DNA from: Denitrobaculum sp965225735
GTDB lineage: Bacteria; Pseudomonadota; Alphaproteobacteria; Kiloniellales; Kiloniellaceae
NCBI GenBank assembly: GCA_965225735.1
Contig: CBDDBN010000030.1
Coordinates: 558,001-622,000, forward strand
Direction of reading: 5' to 3'
Length of the DNA: 64,000 nucleotides
This document shows, piece by piece, positions 8,673-17,175 of this stretch (its first letter is position 1; each line of letters starts with the position of its first letter). The translations under genes were made by a program, and so were the position numbers. The notes beneath the pieces are model-generated. The model did not search any database and had not been told where the DNA came from. It was given only the letters and a program-made list of their open reading frames with translations.

Positions 8673-10244
8673 TCAGGCCACCTCCGACCGGGGTTCGCTC
8701 CGCGCCTCAGGCTCTGAGAAACTCCTGATGGTCTCCAAAGCGCCGTCCAAAGCATCACCCGCTGGATCCTGAAGCGCGGCCTCGTGCAAACGCCGCGCCC
8801 AGTCGGCAGCGTCTTCCCTGCCACGCACCAGATCGATGCCGTCCATCACCCGGTCGTATTTGCTTAGAGAGCGTTCGTGAGTGTCGCTATAGCCCTTGAT
8901 CAGCCGGCGGCAGCGGGCAATCTCGACGGCAAGCGCATAGTCATCCTTTGCGGTTCGCGAGACATTTGCCAGCCACTGCGTAACATGCGCCGTCTCCACC
9001 TCGTGTCGCAGCAGTTTCCGGCGCCAGGGCCGGAGAGACGACAGCAGATAGAGCGACAGAAAACCACGCAGGCTATCGCTCCGCACCCGCTTGCCGCCGG
9101 TAAAAAGAGACAATAACCAGCGTACAAGAGCCTTTTCCTCGACCTCTCGGCCCAGGAAGGCGGGGAGCAGACCGGCCAGTTCCTGAATGCGCGGATGCAT
9201 GAACTCGGTCGTCGTGACGATCTGGCCATCCGCTGCTGAAATCTCATCGCGGACGCGCGAAAAGCGGCTACGCCGGGACTTCAGATCCGCCACCCGGATC
9301 ACATCCTGGTAGCTCATGGCCGCGGCCAGGTATTTGGCCATAGCGGCCGTCAGGGTATAACCCTCTTCGGTGCCCCCGTTCTGCCTGTCCTGTGCGAGGA
9401 TCTCTTCAAGCCGGTCGAGATATTCCTCGCCATACCCAATGTCCTGGTAGTCGATCGTGCGGTTCAGACCAGCACGTAAAATCGGCTGCAGGTGATCGGG
9501 AAATGAAGCCTGCGCGCGTCCGCAGAGCGCGTCATACCTCTCGTGCTCTGTCTCGCTGCCGCCTTGCAATCTGGGCAGAGTTTCATCCTGCGCGTCTTTC
9601 TTATTATCGAGAGGGTTTTCTTCGAGACAGTCAAACGCCGCATCGAAAGCACGCAGGCTGGCCTCAACCCCGACGCCTCCAGCGCGGATCGCTTCTTCGA
9701 AAGCTTCACGTGGAAACGGCAGCGCACCAGATCCGGCGATGGCGCCAAACATCGTCGCGGAGATGACGCTGCCGCTTTCACTCGCGAGCGCGGCAAGGTC
9801 CGCACGCAGGAAACGCTTCGCCGCCAAAGAAGCCGCAACCTCGACCGCCTGCGGATCATTGATGCCGTCGCCAGGCCTTGATTTCTCGGCGACCGCCAGA
9901 GAGCGGTGAGTCGAGGCAATCAGGGTCGTGCGGTCGGGTGAAACAAGCCCGCGCTGGACCGCGCGCCCAGCTTCCATCCACTCAGCCGCCACCACGAGGT
10001 CCACATCGCCCGGCGTCGGCATCAGCGCCAAAACCGGCGCCTTCCCACCTGCCTCGATCATCTCGACATAGTAGAGAGTCGCCCCGGTCCGCTGCGCCAC
10101 CCCGGGCACGCTTGTCGACTGAGCCACCCAGCCGCGCGATTCGGCCAACGCCACCAGCCAGTTGGTCACCACGCCTCCGCCCTGCCCGCCAATGGCGAGC
10201 ACGGCGACGCAGATCGGACGGTCTTGCGAAAGCGCGTCAGCCAT
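8673..10244 (-). CDS. iorB: Indolepyruvate ferredoxin oxidoreductase-like beta subunit with C-terminal extension
   Basis: The first ~200 residues match the gamma/IorB domain of 2-oxoacid:ferredoxin oxidoreductases, with a GGQGGGVVTNWL loop near the start and the STSVPGVAQRTGATLYYVEM segment. Some 300 further residues form a helical C-terminal region of the DUF6537 type seen in aerobic-bacterial IorB proteins. The start overlaps the iorA stop: TGATG gives ATG at 10244, and the GTG one codon earlier is an alternative. With IorA it would oxidatively decarboxylate a 2-oxoacid to an acyl-CoA. In this operon 2-aminophenylglyoxylate to anthraniloyl-CoA is a plausible reaction, by inference. Confidence 0.88.
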   Translation of the reverse strand: MADALSQDRPICVAVLAIGGQGGGVVTNWLVALAESRGWVAQSTSVPGVAQRTGATLYYVEMIEAGGKAPVLALMPTPGDVDLVVAAEWMEAGRAVQRGLVSPDRTTLIASTHRSLAVAEKSRPGDGINDPQAVEVAASLAAKRFLRADLAALASESGSVISATMFGAIAGSGALPFPREAFEEAIRAGGVGVEASLRAFDAAFDCLEENPLDNKKDAQDETLPRLQGGSETEHERYDALCGRAQASFPDHLQPILRAGLNRTIDYQDIGYGEEYLDRLEEILAQDRQNGGTEEGYTLTAAMAKYLAAAMSYQDVIRVADLKSRRSRFSRVRDEISAADGQIVTTTEFMHPRIQELAGLLPAFLGREVEEKALVRWLLSLFTGGKRVRSDSLRGFLSLYLLSSLRPWRRKLLRHEVETAHVTQWLANVSRTAKDDYALAVEIARCRRLIKGYSDTHERSLSKYDRVMDGIDLVRGREDAADWARRLHEAALQDPAGDALDGALETIRSFSEPEARSEPRSEVA

Positions 10245-12391
10245 CACGACGACTCCAACAGACGCTTGTCATCGCGGCGACTCTGGAGCTTCTCCGTTAC
10301 GGCACTTCGCAGGCGGGCGAAGGTCCGATCCCAAAAACTCGGATTATGAATCGCGTCAGCCCGATAGAAGGACGGACAGAGCACGGCGGCATCGGCCACC
10401 TCGCCGCAGTGGCCGCAGGCGACACAGGTGTGGTCCACGAACGCCACCGGGTCGTCCCGCAAGGGGTCTTCGTTCTCCTTCAAGGTCAGCGAGGGACAGC
10501 CAGAGATGCGGGTACAGGCGTGATCGCCGGTGCAGATGTCCGCATCGACGCCGAATTTCTGTTCAACAACCCGTTGCCCCACTCCCAGCGCTTTGCGGCG
10601 GATCGGCCGCTCCCGGCGTTGCCGGTTCAGCATGCATTCGCTCGAAGCAACCACCACCTTAGGGCCGGTCTCAGGAGTGGTCAGCGCTTCTTCGATCACA
10701 TCGCGCATGGCCGCAACGTCATAGGTGTGGTCGATACGCCGAACCCATTTGACGCCCACACCCTTGACCGCGTCCTCAATGGGATGCCGGGTCGAGCGGT
10801 GGCGGTTGCCGGCGCGCGAAGAAAGGATGTCCTGTCCACCCGTTGCCGCCGCGTAATAATTGTCCACGATGAGGATCACGTCATCGCTCTTGTTAAAGAC
10901 CGCGTTGCCGATGCCGCTGGCCAGACCGTTGTGCCAGAAACCGCCGTCACCCATGATCGAGATCGAGCGTTTGCCCTTGCCCACATTGAGACCGGATGCC
11001 GAAGCCGCCCCGAGGCCGTAGCCCATGGTGCTGGCGCCGATATTGAAGGGCGGCAGGATGGAAAAGAGGTGACAGCCGATATCGCAGGCGATGTGCCGCT
11101 CCCCCAAGTCCTGCTGCGCGAGTGTCAGAGCCGAAAAGATCGGCCGCTCCGGACAACCGGTGCAGAAACCCGCAGGCCGCGCGGGAACGGCATCATTCAA
11201 AGCGCCGGTAACATCCCCGGGAAGTTCAGCACCGGTCCGCGGACCAGGAATGGAAGTCGGCGGGTCTTCAAGCTGGTCTAAGAAACCGCGAATGCCGTCG
11301 GTCAGGGCCTTGTTGGTGTATTCCCCCGCCTTAGGCAGAACATCCTTCCCGTGCAGCGGGGTGTGAACAGCGGCGCGGCGCAGGATGGTCGCAACCGCCT
11401 GCTCGAGGTGATCGGGCTGCCCCTCCTCCACCATTAGCACCGCCCGTTTGTTGGAACAGAATTCCACCACCTCATCGTCGATCAGAGGATAGGTCACGTT
11501 CAGCACATAAAGCGGGATCCGTGTCTGGCCGTAGACATCGGCCAATCCGAGTTGGCGCAAAGCCGCAATCACACCGTTGTAGTGGCCGCCCTGCAGAATG
11601 ATCCCGACGTCCGAAATGTCGCCCTCGAACACCTCGTTCAGCTTGCGCGATTTGATGAACTCGACCGCGGCCGGCCAGCGCTTGGCAACCTTTTCCTGTT
11701 CATGCGCAAAGGAGGCGGGCGGCAGGACAATCCGATCGGTCTCGCGCCGTGGATTGTCGCGGGCCTGCTCCAGCGTGAAGTCCGGCCGGACGTTGTCGCG
11801 GGTCTGGAAGCTGCCGTGCACATGGCAGGCGCGAATCCGCAGTTCCAGCATGACCGGGGTGTTGCTGACCTCGGAGAGCTCGAAGCCATCCCGCACGGCT
11901 TTCACAATAGATTCCGGGTTGGGCCGGGGATCCAAGAGCCAGATCTGCGACTTCATGGCGAAGGCGTGGGAGCGTTCCTGCATGATCGAGGAACCTTCGC
12001 CATAGTCCTCGCCGACAATGATCAGTGCCCCACCGGTCACGCCGCCCGAAGAGAGATTGGCCAGAGCGTCGGAGGCCACATTGGTGCCCACGGTTGACTT
12101 CCAGGTCGCCGCGCCGCGGATGGGGTAGTGCATGGATGCGGAGAGCATAGCGGCGGCCGTCGCCTCGCTGGCGCTGGCCTCGAAGTGGACACCCAGCTCA
12201 TCGAGAATGTCTTTGGCGTCGGCCAGCACATCCATCAAATGGGAAATCGGTGCGCCCTGATAGCCACCGACATAGCCGACACCTGACTCCAGAAGCGCCT
12301 TGGTGACCGCGAGAATGCCTTCACCACGAAAGGTCTCTCCGGCTCCCAGCCGCAGCGCCTGCACCTCCTGAACAAAAGACCGTTCAGCCAA
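10244..12391 (-). CDS. iorA: Indolepyruvate ferredoxin oxidoreductase-like alpha subunit (TPP, two [4Fe-4S])
   Basis: A 715-residue fused alpha-type subunit. It contains the N-terminal pyrimidine-binding region (GGYQGAPISHLMD), a TPP/Mg motif GDGGFWHNG followed by VDNYYAAATGGQD, and a C-terminal ferredoxin-like tail with CTGDHAC...GCP and CVACGHC...CP clusters for two [4Fe-4S] centres. The start is a TTG at 12391 behind an AAGGTGA Shine-Dalgarno sequence; the nearby GTG is out of frame. It is the first gene of the ten-gene minus-strand operon and is divergent from the marR gene. Oxygen-exposed organisms use such enzymes for aryl-2-oxoacids. The substrate here is inferred from neighbours. Confidence 0.9.
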   Translation of the reverse strand: MAERSFVQEVQALRLGAGETFRGEGILAVTKALLESGVGYVGGYQGAPISHLMDVLADAKDILDELGVHFEASASEATAAAMLSASMHYPIRGAATWKSTVGTNVASDALANLSSGGVTGGALIIVGEDYGEGSSIMQERSHAFAMKSQIWLLDPRPNPESIVKAVRDGFELSEVSNTPVMLELRIRACHVHGSFQTRDNVRPDFTLEQARDNPRRETDRIVLPPASFAHEQEKVAKRWPAAVEFIKSRKLNEVFEGDISDVGIILQGGHYNGVIAALRQLGLADVYGQTRIPLYVLNVTYPLIDDEVVEFCSNKRAVLMVEEGQPDHLEQAVATILRRAAVHTPLHGKDVLPKAGEYTNKALTDGIRGFLDQLEDPPTSIPGPRTGAELPGDVTGALNDAVPARPAGFCTGCPERPIFSALTLAQQDLGERHIACDIGCHLFSILPPFNIGASTMGYGLGAASASGLNVGKGKRSISIMGDGGFWHNGLASGIGNAVFNKSDDVILIVDNYYAAATGGQDILSSRAGNRHRSTRHPIEDAVKGVGVKWVRRIDHTYDVAAMRDVIEEALTTPETGPKVVVASSECMLNRQRRERPIRRKALGVGQRVVEQKFGVDADICTGDHACTRISGCPSLTLKENEDPLRDDPVAFVDHTCVACGHCGEVADAAVLCPSFYRADAIHNPSFWDRTFARLRSAVTEKLQSRRDDKRLLESS

Positions 12392-12459
12392 CGCTCACCT
12401 TCCCTTCGACCCGCCTTAGAAAGCTTAACGCGATCGGGCAGCCCGATAATTATATTCTT

Positions 12460-12471
12460 TTTCATATAATC
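12460..12471. promoter_or_regulatory. Putative MarR operator half-conserved dyad 1 (TTTCAT-ATAATC)
   Basis: In the 179-bp gap between the divergent iorA and marR genes, TTTCATATAATC matches 9 of 12 positions of the perfect TTTCAT-ATGAAA dyad found in the TRAP promoter at 13319-13330. Its centre is 39 bp from the second site. Placement between divergent genes fits a MarR-type autoregulated operator. Confidence 0.45.
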
Positions 12472-12498
12472 GATGCCGATTTCTCCCGAGTCAATCCA

Positions 12499-12510
12499 GT
12501 TTATATGAAA
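12499..12510. promoter_or_regulatory. Putative MarR operator dyad 2 (GTTTAT-ATGAAA)
   Basis: GTTTATATGAAA matches 10 of 12 positions of the perfect TTTCAT-ATGAAA dyad at 13319-13330 and has an intact right half-site. It lies 60 bp before the marR start and 108 bp before iorA. The A+T-rich surroundings contrast with the GC-rich genes and probably hold both promoters. Confidence 0.5.
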
Positions 12511-12570
12511 ATGCGATTTTTTAAGTTTGAAACGATTGATTCCTGAAGCGAGATGTGATGACATCTTGGT

Positions 12571-13104
12571 ATGACCAGCCTTCGACAGATCAAGCTGACC
12601 GAGGACGATGCCTCACCCTTCGTCGACAGCTATCTGCTGTATCTCCTGGCCGCGACCAGCCACGCTCTCTCGAGCCAGTTTCACCGCCAGGTGAAGGAGC
12701 AGGGCGTTAAAGTCCAAACTTGGCGTGTGCTCGCCTGCCTGATCGACAGACCCGGCTTGATGCTGACAGAATTGGCGCAGTTCGTCCTCCTGGAACAGTC
12801 GCATCTGACCAAGATCATCGACCATCTACAGGCCGCCGGCTTCGTGGACAAACACCACGATACCACCGACCGTCGACGTATCCAGATCTACATAACAAGC
12901 GCAGGACGCGATCTGGTTGAACCTCTGATCGCTGCTGCGAAGACCCACCAACGGCAGGCCATGTCGGTTTTGACGGGCGACGAGGAAAAGCAGTTGAGAG
13001 GGATTCTGCATAAACTGATTCGCGCCCAGAATCTATCAGACAAGCAAAACTCATCAGACAAGCAGTCGAGTGCGGAAACCGAGGCCGGGCGGGGCACAGA
13101 CTGA
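12571..13104 (+). CDS. MarR-family transcription regulator of the aromatic-acid operon
   Basis: A 177-residue winged-helix regulator. Residues about 45-130 carry the MarR core: VKVQTWRVLACL, the recognition region LTELAQFVLLEQSHLTKIIDHL, and the wing with DTTDRRRIQIYIT. The tail holds a small SDKQ repeat (LSDKQNSSDKQSS) and is probably disordered. It faces the ior-oxygenase operon across a 179-bp gap with two related dyads. MarR proteins usually repress until an aromatic ligand binds. MarR-type regulators are reported for iad auxin-degradation loci of soil bacteria, which agrees with the gene content here. A clear Shine-Dalgarno sequence is not visible before the ATG. Confidence 0.88.
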   Translation: MTSLRQIKLTEDDASPFVDSYLLYLLAATSHALSSQFHRQVKEQGVKVQTWRVLACLIDRPGLMLTELAQFVLLEQSHLTKIIDHLQAAGFVDKHHDTTDRRRIQIYITSAGRDLVEPLIAAAKTHQRQAMSVLTGDEEKQLRGILHKLIRAQNLSDKQNSSDKQSSAETEAGRGTD

Positions 13105-13308
13105 TGCAGCAGTTGGACGAGGCTTGGAATGCTCGGCGGAGCAATAGCAGGGCAAGCAGACACCGCGTCTTCCCAATGACAGCCCACGGATCGTCCGGTC
13201 TGCGGACAGATCGCCGGAAAGCCGGACAGGAAATCCGAAAGTCCATAGGATCCAAACGGACAGTCGTAATCGAGTTTTCATGCTGAAGGGCCCGGCTCAA
13301 GAGGCAGC

Positions 13309-13337
13309 TTGACAATAGTTTCATATGAAACCATTTT
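13309..13337 (+). promoter_or_regulatory. TRAP-operon promoter with a perfect MarR-type dyad in the spacer
   Basis: TTGACA at 13309-13314 is followed after 17 bp by CATTTT at 13332-13337. The spacer contains a perfect 14-bp palindrome, GTTTCATATGAAAC (13318-13331). A protein bound there would block RNA polymerase. The same dyad, degenerated, lies between iorA and marR, so I infer control by the MarR protein. Confidence 0.6.
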
Positions 13338-13461
13338 GATCGGAGTTTGAAAATCAACCGACCCGGCAACAAGATCGGGGGAAACAAACACAAAGACCGA
13401 ACACCGGATGGAATCCGAACCGAGGCTAGAGATAATCGCCAACAGGTTGGGATAATGATTG

Positions 13462-13475
13462 ACCGACTGGTCGGT
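13462..13475. promoter_or_regulatory. ACCGAC-N2-GTCGGT inverted repeat, possible TetR-type operator
   Basis: Two perfect 6-bp arms separated by TG lie in the dctP leader, just before a run of T. The loop is too short for an RNA terminator hairpin. The form resembles TetR-family operators, and no obvious cognate regulator lies adjacent. Confidence 0.35.
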
Positions 13476-13619
13476 TTTTATTAGCGTGGCTCTTGCAAGG
13501 CTCCAGTCGAGCCTGACAGGATGTCCTCGATCCGGGCTGGAAAGCATCCTGGCTTCGGCAGAATAAAGCGCCCTTGAAAAAAAATCGGGCGCGGACGGCT
13601 AACGTTAGGGAGAGACATT

Positions 13620-14642
13620 ATGAAGTTATTCAAACCCTTTGCGGCAGTGGCTCTGGGCGCCGCGCTTACGGCGTCAACAGCGTTCACCACCTTTGCAGCG
13701 GAAACCACTCTGGTAATCTCGAGCTGGGCACCACCAACCCATGGCATCAACGCCATGATGTGGCCGCGGCTCATCGAGATGATCGAGAAAGCCACCGATG
13801 GCCGCGTAACCGCTCAGATCAAGTACAAACTCGGATCGCCGCCGGCGCAATTCGACTTGATTCAGGACGGCGCGGCCGATCTCACATGGATTTTCCACGG
13901 CTACAACCCCGGCCGGTTCGTCGCGACTCAGTTGATCGAGCTGCCGGGCTATCAGGGTTCGGCCGAGGCCGCGTCTGTGGCTTACTGGCGCGCCTACGAC
14001 AAGTACCTGAAGGCCGCCGACGAGCATAAAGGCGTGAAGCTGGTCGCGCTTCATACGCACGGACCGGGTCAGTTGCACAGCGCGACGAAGGTCACCTCGC
14101 TCGATCAGATCAAAGGCATGAAACTGCGCCTTGGCGGCGGTGTATCAGGCGCGGTTGGCGATGCGCTCGGCGCAACCGGCATTCGCGTGCCAGCACCGAA
14201 GGTGTACGAAACCCTGGCCTCAAACGCTGCCGACGGCGTGATGATGCCGATGGAAGGCAAGAAGGGCTTTAAGCTGACCGAAGTGGCGCAGCACAGCTAC
14301 ATCATGCCTGGTGGTTTCTATCGCGGTTCCTTCGCCCTGATCATGAACCAGGAGAAGTTCGATTCCCTCTCCAAAGCCGATCAGGACGCTCTCATGACCG
14401 TATTCGGCGAACCGGCTTCGCGCATGGCCGGACAGGTTTGGGATGAGATCGACACCATCGGCACGGATGCGACCAATGCGGCTTCCGACAACTCGCTGAC
14501 CACGGCAAGCGAAGCCGACCAAAAAACTTACAGCGACATGGCCAAGCCGATCATCGAGGCGACGATCTCTGCCGCCAATGACAAAGGCGTCGATGCCGAG
14601 GCCGCAGTTAAGTTCATCGCCAGTGACATGGCTGGGAACTAA
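13620..14642 (+). CDS. dctP: TRAP transporter solute-binding protein (DctP family)
   Basis: A 340-residue periplasmic binding protein. A Sec signal peptide covers residues 1-27 (lysine-containing start, hydrophobic core, TFAAE cleavage region), followed by the DctP fold with ISSWAPPTHGIN and ADLTWIFHGYNPGRF segments. It captures an organic anion, commonly a carboxylate, for the DctQM membrane pair encoded immediately downstream. An aromatic acid such as indole-3-acetate is the contextual candidate because the promoter shares its operator with the ior-oxygenase operon. The start is preceded by a GGGAGAG ribosome-binding site. Ligand identity is inference. Confidence 0.9.
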   Translation: MKLFKPFAAVALGAALTASTAFTTFAAETTLVISSWAPPTHGINAMMWPRLIEMIEKATDGRVTAQIKYKLGSPPAQFDLIQDGAADLTWIFHGYNPGRFVATQLIELPGYQGSAEAASVAYWRAYDKYLKAADEHKGVKLVALHTHGPGQLHSATKVTSLDQIKGMKLRLGGGVSGAVGDALGATGIRVPAPKVYETLASNAADGVMMPMEGKKGFKLTEVAQHSYIMPGGFYRGSFALIMNQEKFDSLSKADQDALMTVFGEPASRMAGQVWDEIDTIGTDATNAASDNSLTTASEADQKTYSDMAKPIIEATISAANDKGVDAEAAVKFIASDMAGN

Positions 14643-14680
14643 GACAGGGTTTGGCTAAATATCGTTAAGCCTGTTTCGTT

Positions 14681-15202
14681 ATGACGACAGTCCGATCCGA
14701 AGAGGAGGCATGGACCCGCCACGCGCTGGTCCATGCCCCTTCCTATCTCGCGGCGCTCGCGCTCTTTGCGCTGATGCTCATGACCTTCGCCGACGTGGTA
14801 CTGCGGAGCACGCTGAACAGCCCCATATCAGCGGCGACGGAACTGACACGTCTGTTTATGGCGATCATCGTCTTCTCGTCCCTGCCGGTCATCACCTGGC
14901 GCAGCGGCCACATTGTCGTCGACCTGCTCGACCCCTTTTTCAAAGGCCGGGCCGCGCAGATCCGCGACATCCTGGTCGATGCTTTGGCCGGGACCGTAAT
15001 CTTCTGGCCCGCGATCCGGGTCTTCGAGCTGGCCGAACGCGCCAAGCAATATGGCGACACCACCGAGTATCTCCATATCCCACAGTTTTACATCGGCTAT
15101 TTCATTGCCTTTAGCACCTTCGTCACCGCAGTGATTCTGATTATCCGGGCCATCCTGCGGATCTTCGCGCCCCATTACCTGGCGCGTGTCGAGGAAGCAT
15201 GA
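14681..15202 (+). CDS. dctQ: TRAP transporter small membrane subunit (DctQ family)
   Basis: A 173-residue protein with four predicted transmembrane segments and the DctQ hallmarks: an early FADVVLRST motif, then ELTRLFMAIIVFSSLPVITWRSGHIVVDLL. It follows dctP by 38 bp and precedes dctM by 66 bp, so the three subunits form a complete Na+-dependent TRAP importer. The small subunit joins the binding protein to the large transport subunit in the inner membrane. Confidence 0.9.
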   Translation: MTTVRSEEEAWTRHALVHAPSYLAALALFALMLMTFADVVLRSTLNSPISAATELTRLFMAIIVFSSLPVITWRSGHIVVDLLDPFFKGRAAQIRDILVDALAGTVIFWPAIRVFELAERAKQYGDTTEYLHIPQFYIGYFIAFSTFVTAVILIIRAILRIFAPHYLARVEEA

Positions 15203-15268
15203 AATCCCAAGCTAAAATGCCTATGGATTTTTCACCTGCCATAGGACAGCCCTCATGAGGACGTCCGC

Positions 15269-16582
15269 ATGCTGACCGCTTCTATCGGCTTTGCCGCCGT
15301 TCTCGTCCTCGTATTCCTGCGCATGCCGATCGCCTTCGCCATGGGGCTCGTTGGGATCGTGGGTTATGCCATGGAAACCACGCCACGCGCCGCGATCTCC
15401 ATGGGCGGGCGTTTGATCATCGACACGGCGCAGGACTACGGCCTCTCGGTCGTTCCACTCTTCATTCTCATGGGGCTGTTCGTCAACAAGGGCGGCCTGT
15501 CGCGGGAACTCTATCAGGTCTCCTACGTCTTTCTTGGGCACCTGCGTGGCGGGCTGGCCATGGCCACGATCGTCGCCTGCGGCGGCTTCTCGGCAATCTG
15601 CGGATCTTCCCTCGCCACGGCCGCCACCATGTCAAAAGTGGCCATGCCCCAGATGCGCAAATTCGGTTACGCGGACGGCCTATCTACGGCTTCGATCGCG
15701 GCCGGCGGGACATTGGGTATCCTGATTCCGCCGAGCGTCATTCTGGTCATCTATGGCCTGCTGACCGAAACCAGCATCGGCAAGCTCTTCATCGCCGGCA
15801 TCGTCCCCGGTGTCATCGGCATTGTGTTTTACCTGGCCGCCGTTCGTTATACCGTCTTCCGGGACGCGGCCTCCGGTCCAGCCGGCGAGCGCTCGGACTG
15901 GGGGGCACGCCTGGCTGCCCTGAAAGACGTTTGGGCGGTCCTGGCGCTATTCATCCTGGTGATCGGCGGACTTTATGGTCTCTTCGACTTCTGGCCGCTC
16001 AACCTCACCTTTTCTCCGACCGAAGCCGCTGGCATGGGCGCCGCGGGGGCTTTCCTGATCGCACTGTCGCGCAAAGCCCTGAGCTTCGCTGCCGTTCGCG
16101 AGGTCCTCTTCGAAACGGCGCACACTACCGCGAGCCTCTTTGCCGTGTTGATCGGCGCCTGGATCTTTTCGAACTTCGTCAATCTTGCGGGCCTTCCCGA
16201 AGGCCTGATCGCAGCGGTGACCGGATGGGGTCTGGACCCCATGCTCGTCATGCTGATGATCCTGGGTATCTACATCATCCTCGGCTGCGTCTTTGAAAGC
16301 CTCTCGATGCTTCTGCTGACCGTGCCGGTCTTCTTTCCGCTGGTGACCAGCCTGGGCTTCGATCCGGTCTGGTTTGGGATCGTTGTCGTGGTCGTTACGG
16401 AAATCAGCTTGATCACGCCGCCGGTCGGCCTGAACGTCTTCGTCCTCAAGGGTGTCGTTCAGGACGTCTCAACGGCAACGATCTTCAAAGGGGTTACGCC
16501 CTTCTGGGTGGTCGATATCCTGAGGCTGGCCCTACTGGTCTTGGTGCCCTGGGTTGTCCTCTTCCTGCCCAACTCCATGTGA
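15269..16582 (+). CDS. dctM: TRAP transporter large permease subunit (DctM family)
   Basis: A 437-residue, strongly hydrophobic protein with about 12 membrane segments. Typical DctM motifs are visible: IAFAMGLVG near the N-terminus, GGFSAICGSSLATAATMSKVA, GGTLGILIPPSVILVIYG, and the C-terminal ITPPVGLNVFVLKG. This subunit carries the substrate across the inner membrane, driven by Na+. The 66 bp between dctQ and dctM holds no obvious gene. The following thioesterase gene starts 10 bp after the stop and is probably co-transcribed. Confidence 0.93.
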   Translation: MLTASIGFAAVLVLVFLRMPIAFAMGLVGIVGYAMETTPRAAISMGGRLIIDTAQDYGLSVVPLFILMGLFVNKGGLSRELYQVSYVFLGHLRGGLAMATIVACGGFSAICGSSLATAATMSKVAMPQMRKFGYADGLSTASIAAGGTLGILIPPSVILVIYGLLTETSIGKLFIAGIVPGVIGIVFYLAAVRYTVFRDAASGPAGERSDWGARLAALKDVWAVLALFILVIGGLYGLFDFWPLNLTFSPTEAAGMGAAGAFLIALSRKALSFAAVREVLFETAHTTASLFAVLIGAWIFSNFVNLAGLPEGLIAAVTGWGLDPMLVMLMILGIYIILGCVFESLSMLLLTVPVFFPLVTSLGFDPVWFGIVVVVVTEISLITPPVGLNVFVLKGVVQDVSTATIFKGVTPFWVVDILRLALLVLVPWVVLFLPNSM

Positions 16583-16592
16583 GCGAAGGATC

Positions 16593-17027
16593 ATGACCAC
16601 GGAAAACGGAAGCGCCTTCGGCATCTCAGAAATGCAGGACTTGCTGGCGGATGCTTTCGCACCCTGGATCCAGCAGCTAGGGATTAAGCCTCTGGAGGTC
16701 ACGGCCCAGGGTGGCCGCTTCGCACTCCCTGAAAATGGCGATCTCTCGCGCGAAGGCGGGATCGTCTGCGGTCAGGCCATCGCGGCCGTTGCGGATACGG
16801 TTGGCGTTCTCTGCCTGTCAGCCCACAACGGCCGTTTCCGGCAGATGACCACAGTCGACATGACGACTCACTTCATGCGGCCGCTGATGAAGGGCGCCGT
16901 TGAGGCCGAGGTTACAGTTCTTTCTAACGGACGGCGCATGGCCACCCTCAGGGTCGATTTCCGGCAGGGCGGCAAGGACAAGATCTGCGCGGGCGCGACC
17001 TGCGCCTATGCCTATCTTGATCTTTAG
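16593..17027 (+). CDS. PaaI-like hotdog-fold thioesterase
   Basis: A 144-residue single hotdog domain of the PaaI/YdiI type, with LSREGGIVCGQAIAAVADTVGVL forming the central helix and MTTVDMTTHFMRPLM the following strand. Such proteins hydrolyse aromatic or medium-chain acyl-CoAs, often to release trapped CoA during aromatic catabolism. I chose the ATG at 16593, which has an AAGGA ribosome-binding site, over an in-frame ATG 39 bp upstream that lies inside dctM. Its position at the end of the TRAP operon suggests a housekeeping role for the CoA pathway in the minus-strand operon. Confidence 0.85.
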   Translation: MTTENGSAFGISEMQDLLADAFAPWIQQLGIKPLEVTAQGGRFALPENGDLSREGGIVCGQAIAAVADTVGVLCLSAHNGRFRQMTTVDMTTHFMRPLMKGAVEAEVTVLSNGRRMATLRVDFRQGGKDKICAGATCAYAYLDL

Positions 17028-17175
17028 TCGAATCTGACCGCTCACAGCTCCTGATTCCGCATTCCAGGCGCTTTCATGTCGCAAATGCAGCAGACTCGGC
17101 GTTAGGCTTCCGATAGCTAAACTCGTCTCTGGTAGAATTCTCTTCTCGGGAAGATGCGGCTTTCGGAATCGGGTC

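Larger units (their letters stand above)
13105..13619. other. 515-bp intergenic region upstream of the TRAP operon
   Basis: No convincing gene is seen. The region holds a sigma-70-like promoter with an embedded dyad (13309-13337) and an ACCGAC/GTCGGT dyad (13462-13475). The remaining leader to the dctP start is about 280 bp, long enough for an untranslated regulatory region, although I could not identify a known riboswitch. Confidence 0.5.

Noticed and set aside
13462..13480. Intrinsic terminator in the dctP leader
   Set aside because: The two arms are separated by only 2 nt, which cannot form an RNA hairpin loop, so it is treated as a DNA-level dyad.
13278..13547. A small minus-strand frame in the marR-dctP gap
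   Set aside because: It covers the TRAP promoter and dyads, has no ribosome-binding site or family resemblance, and has a random-looking composition.
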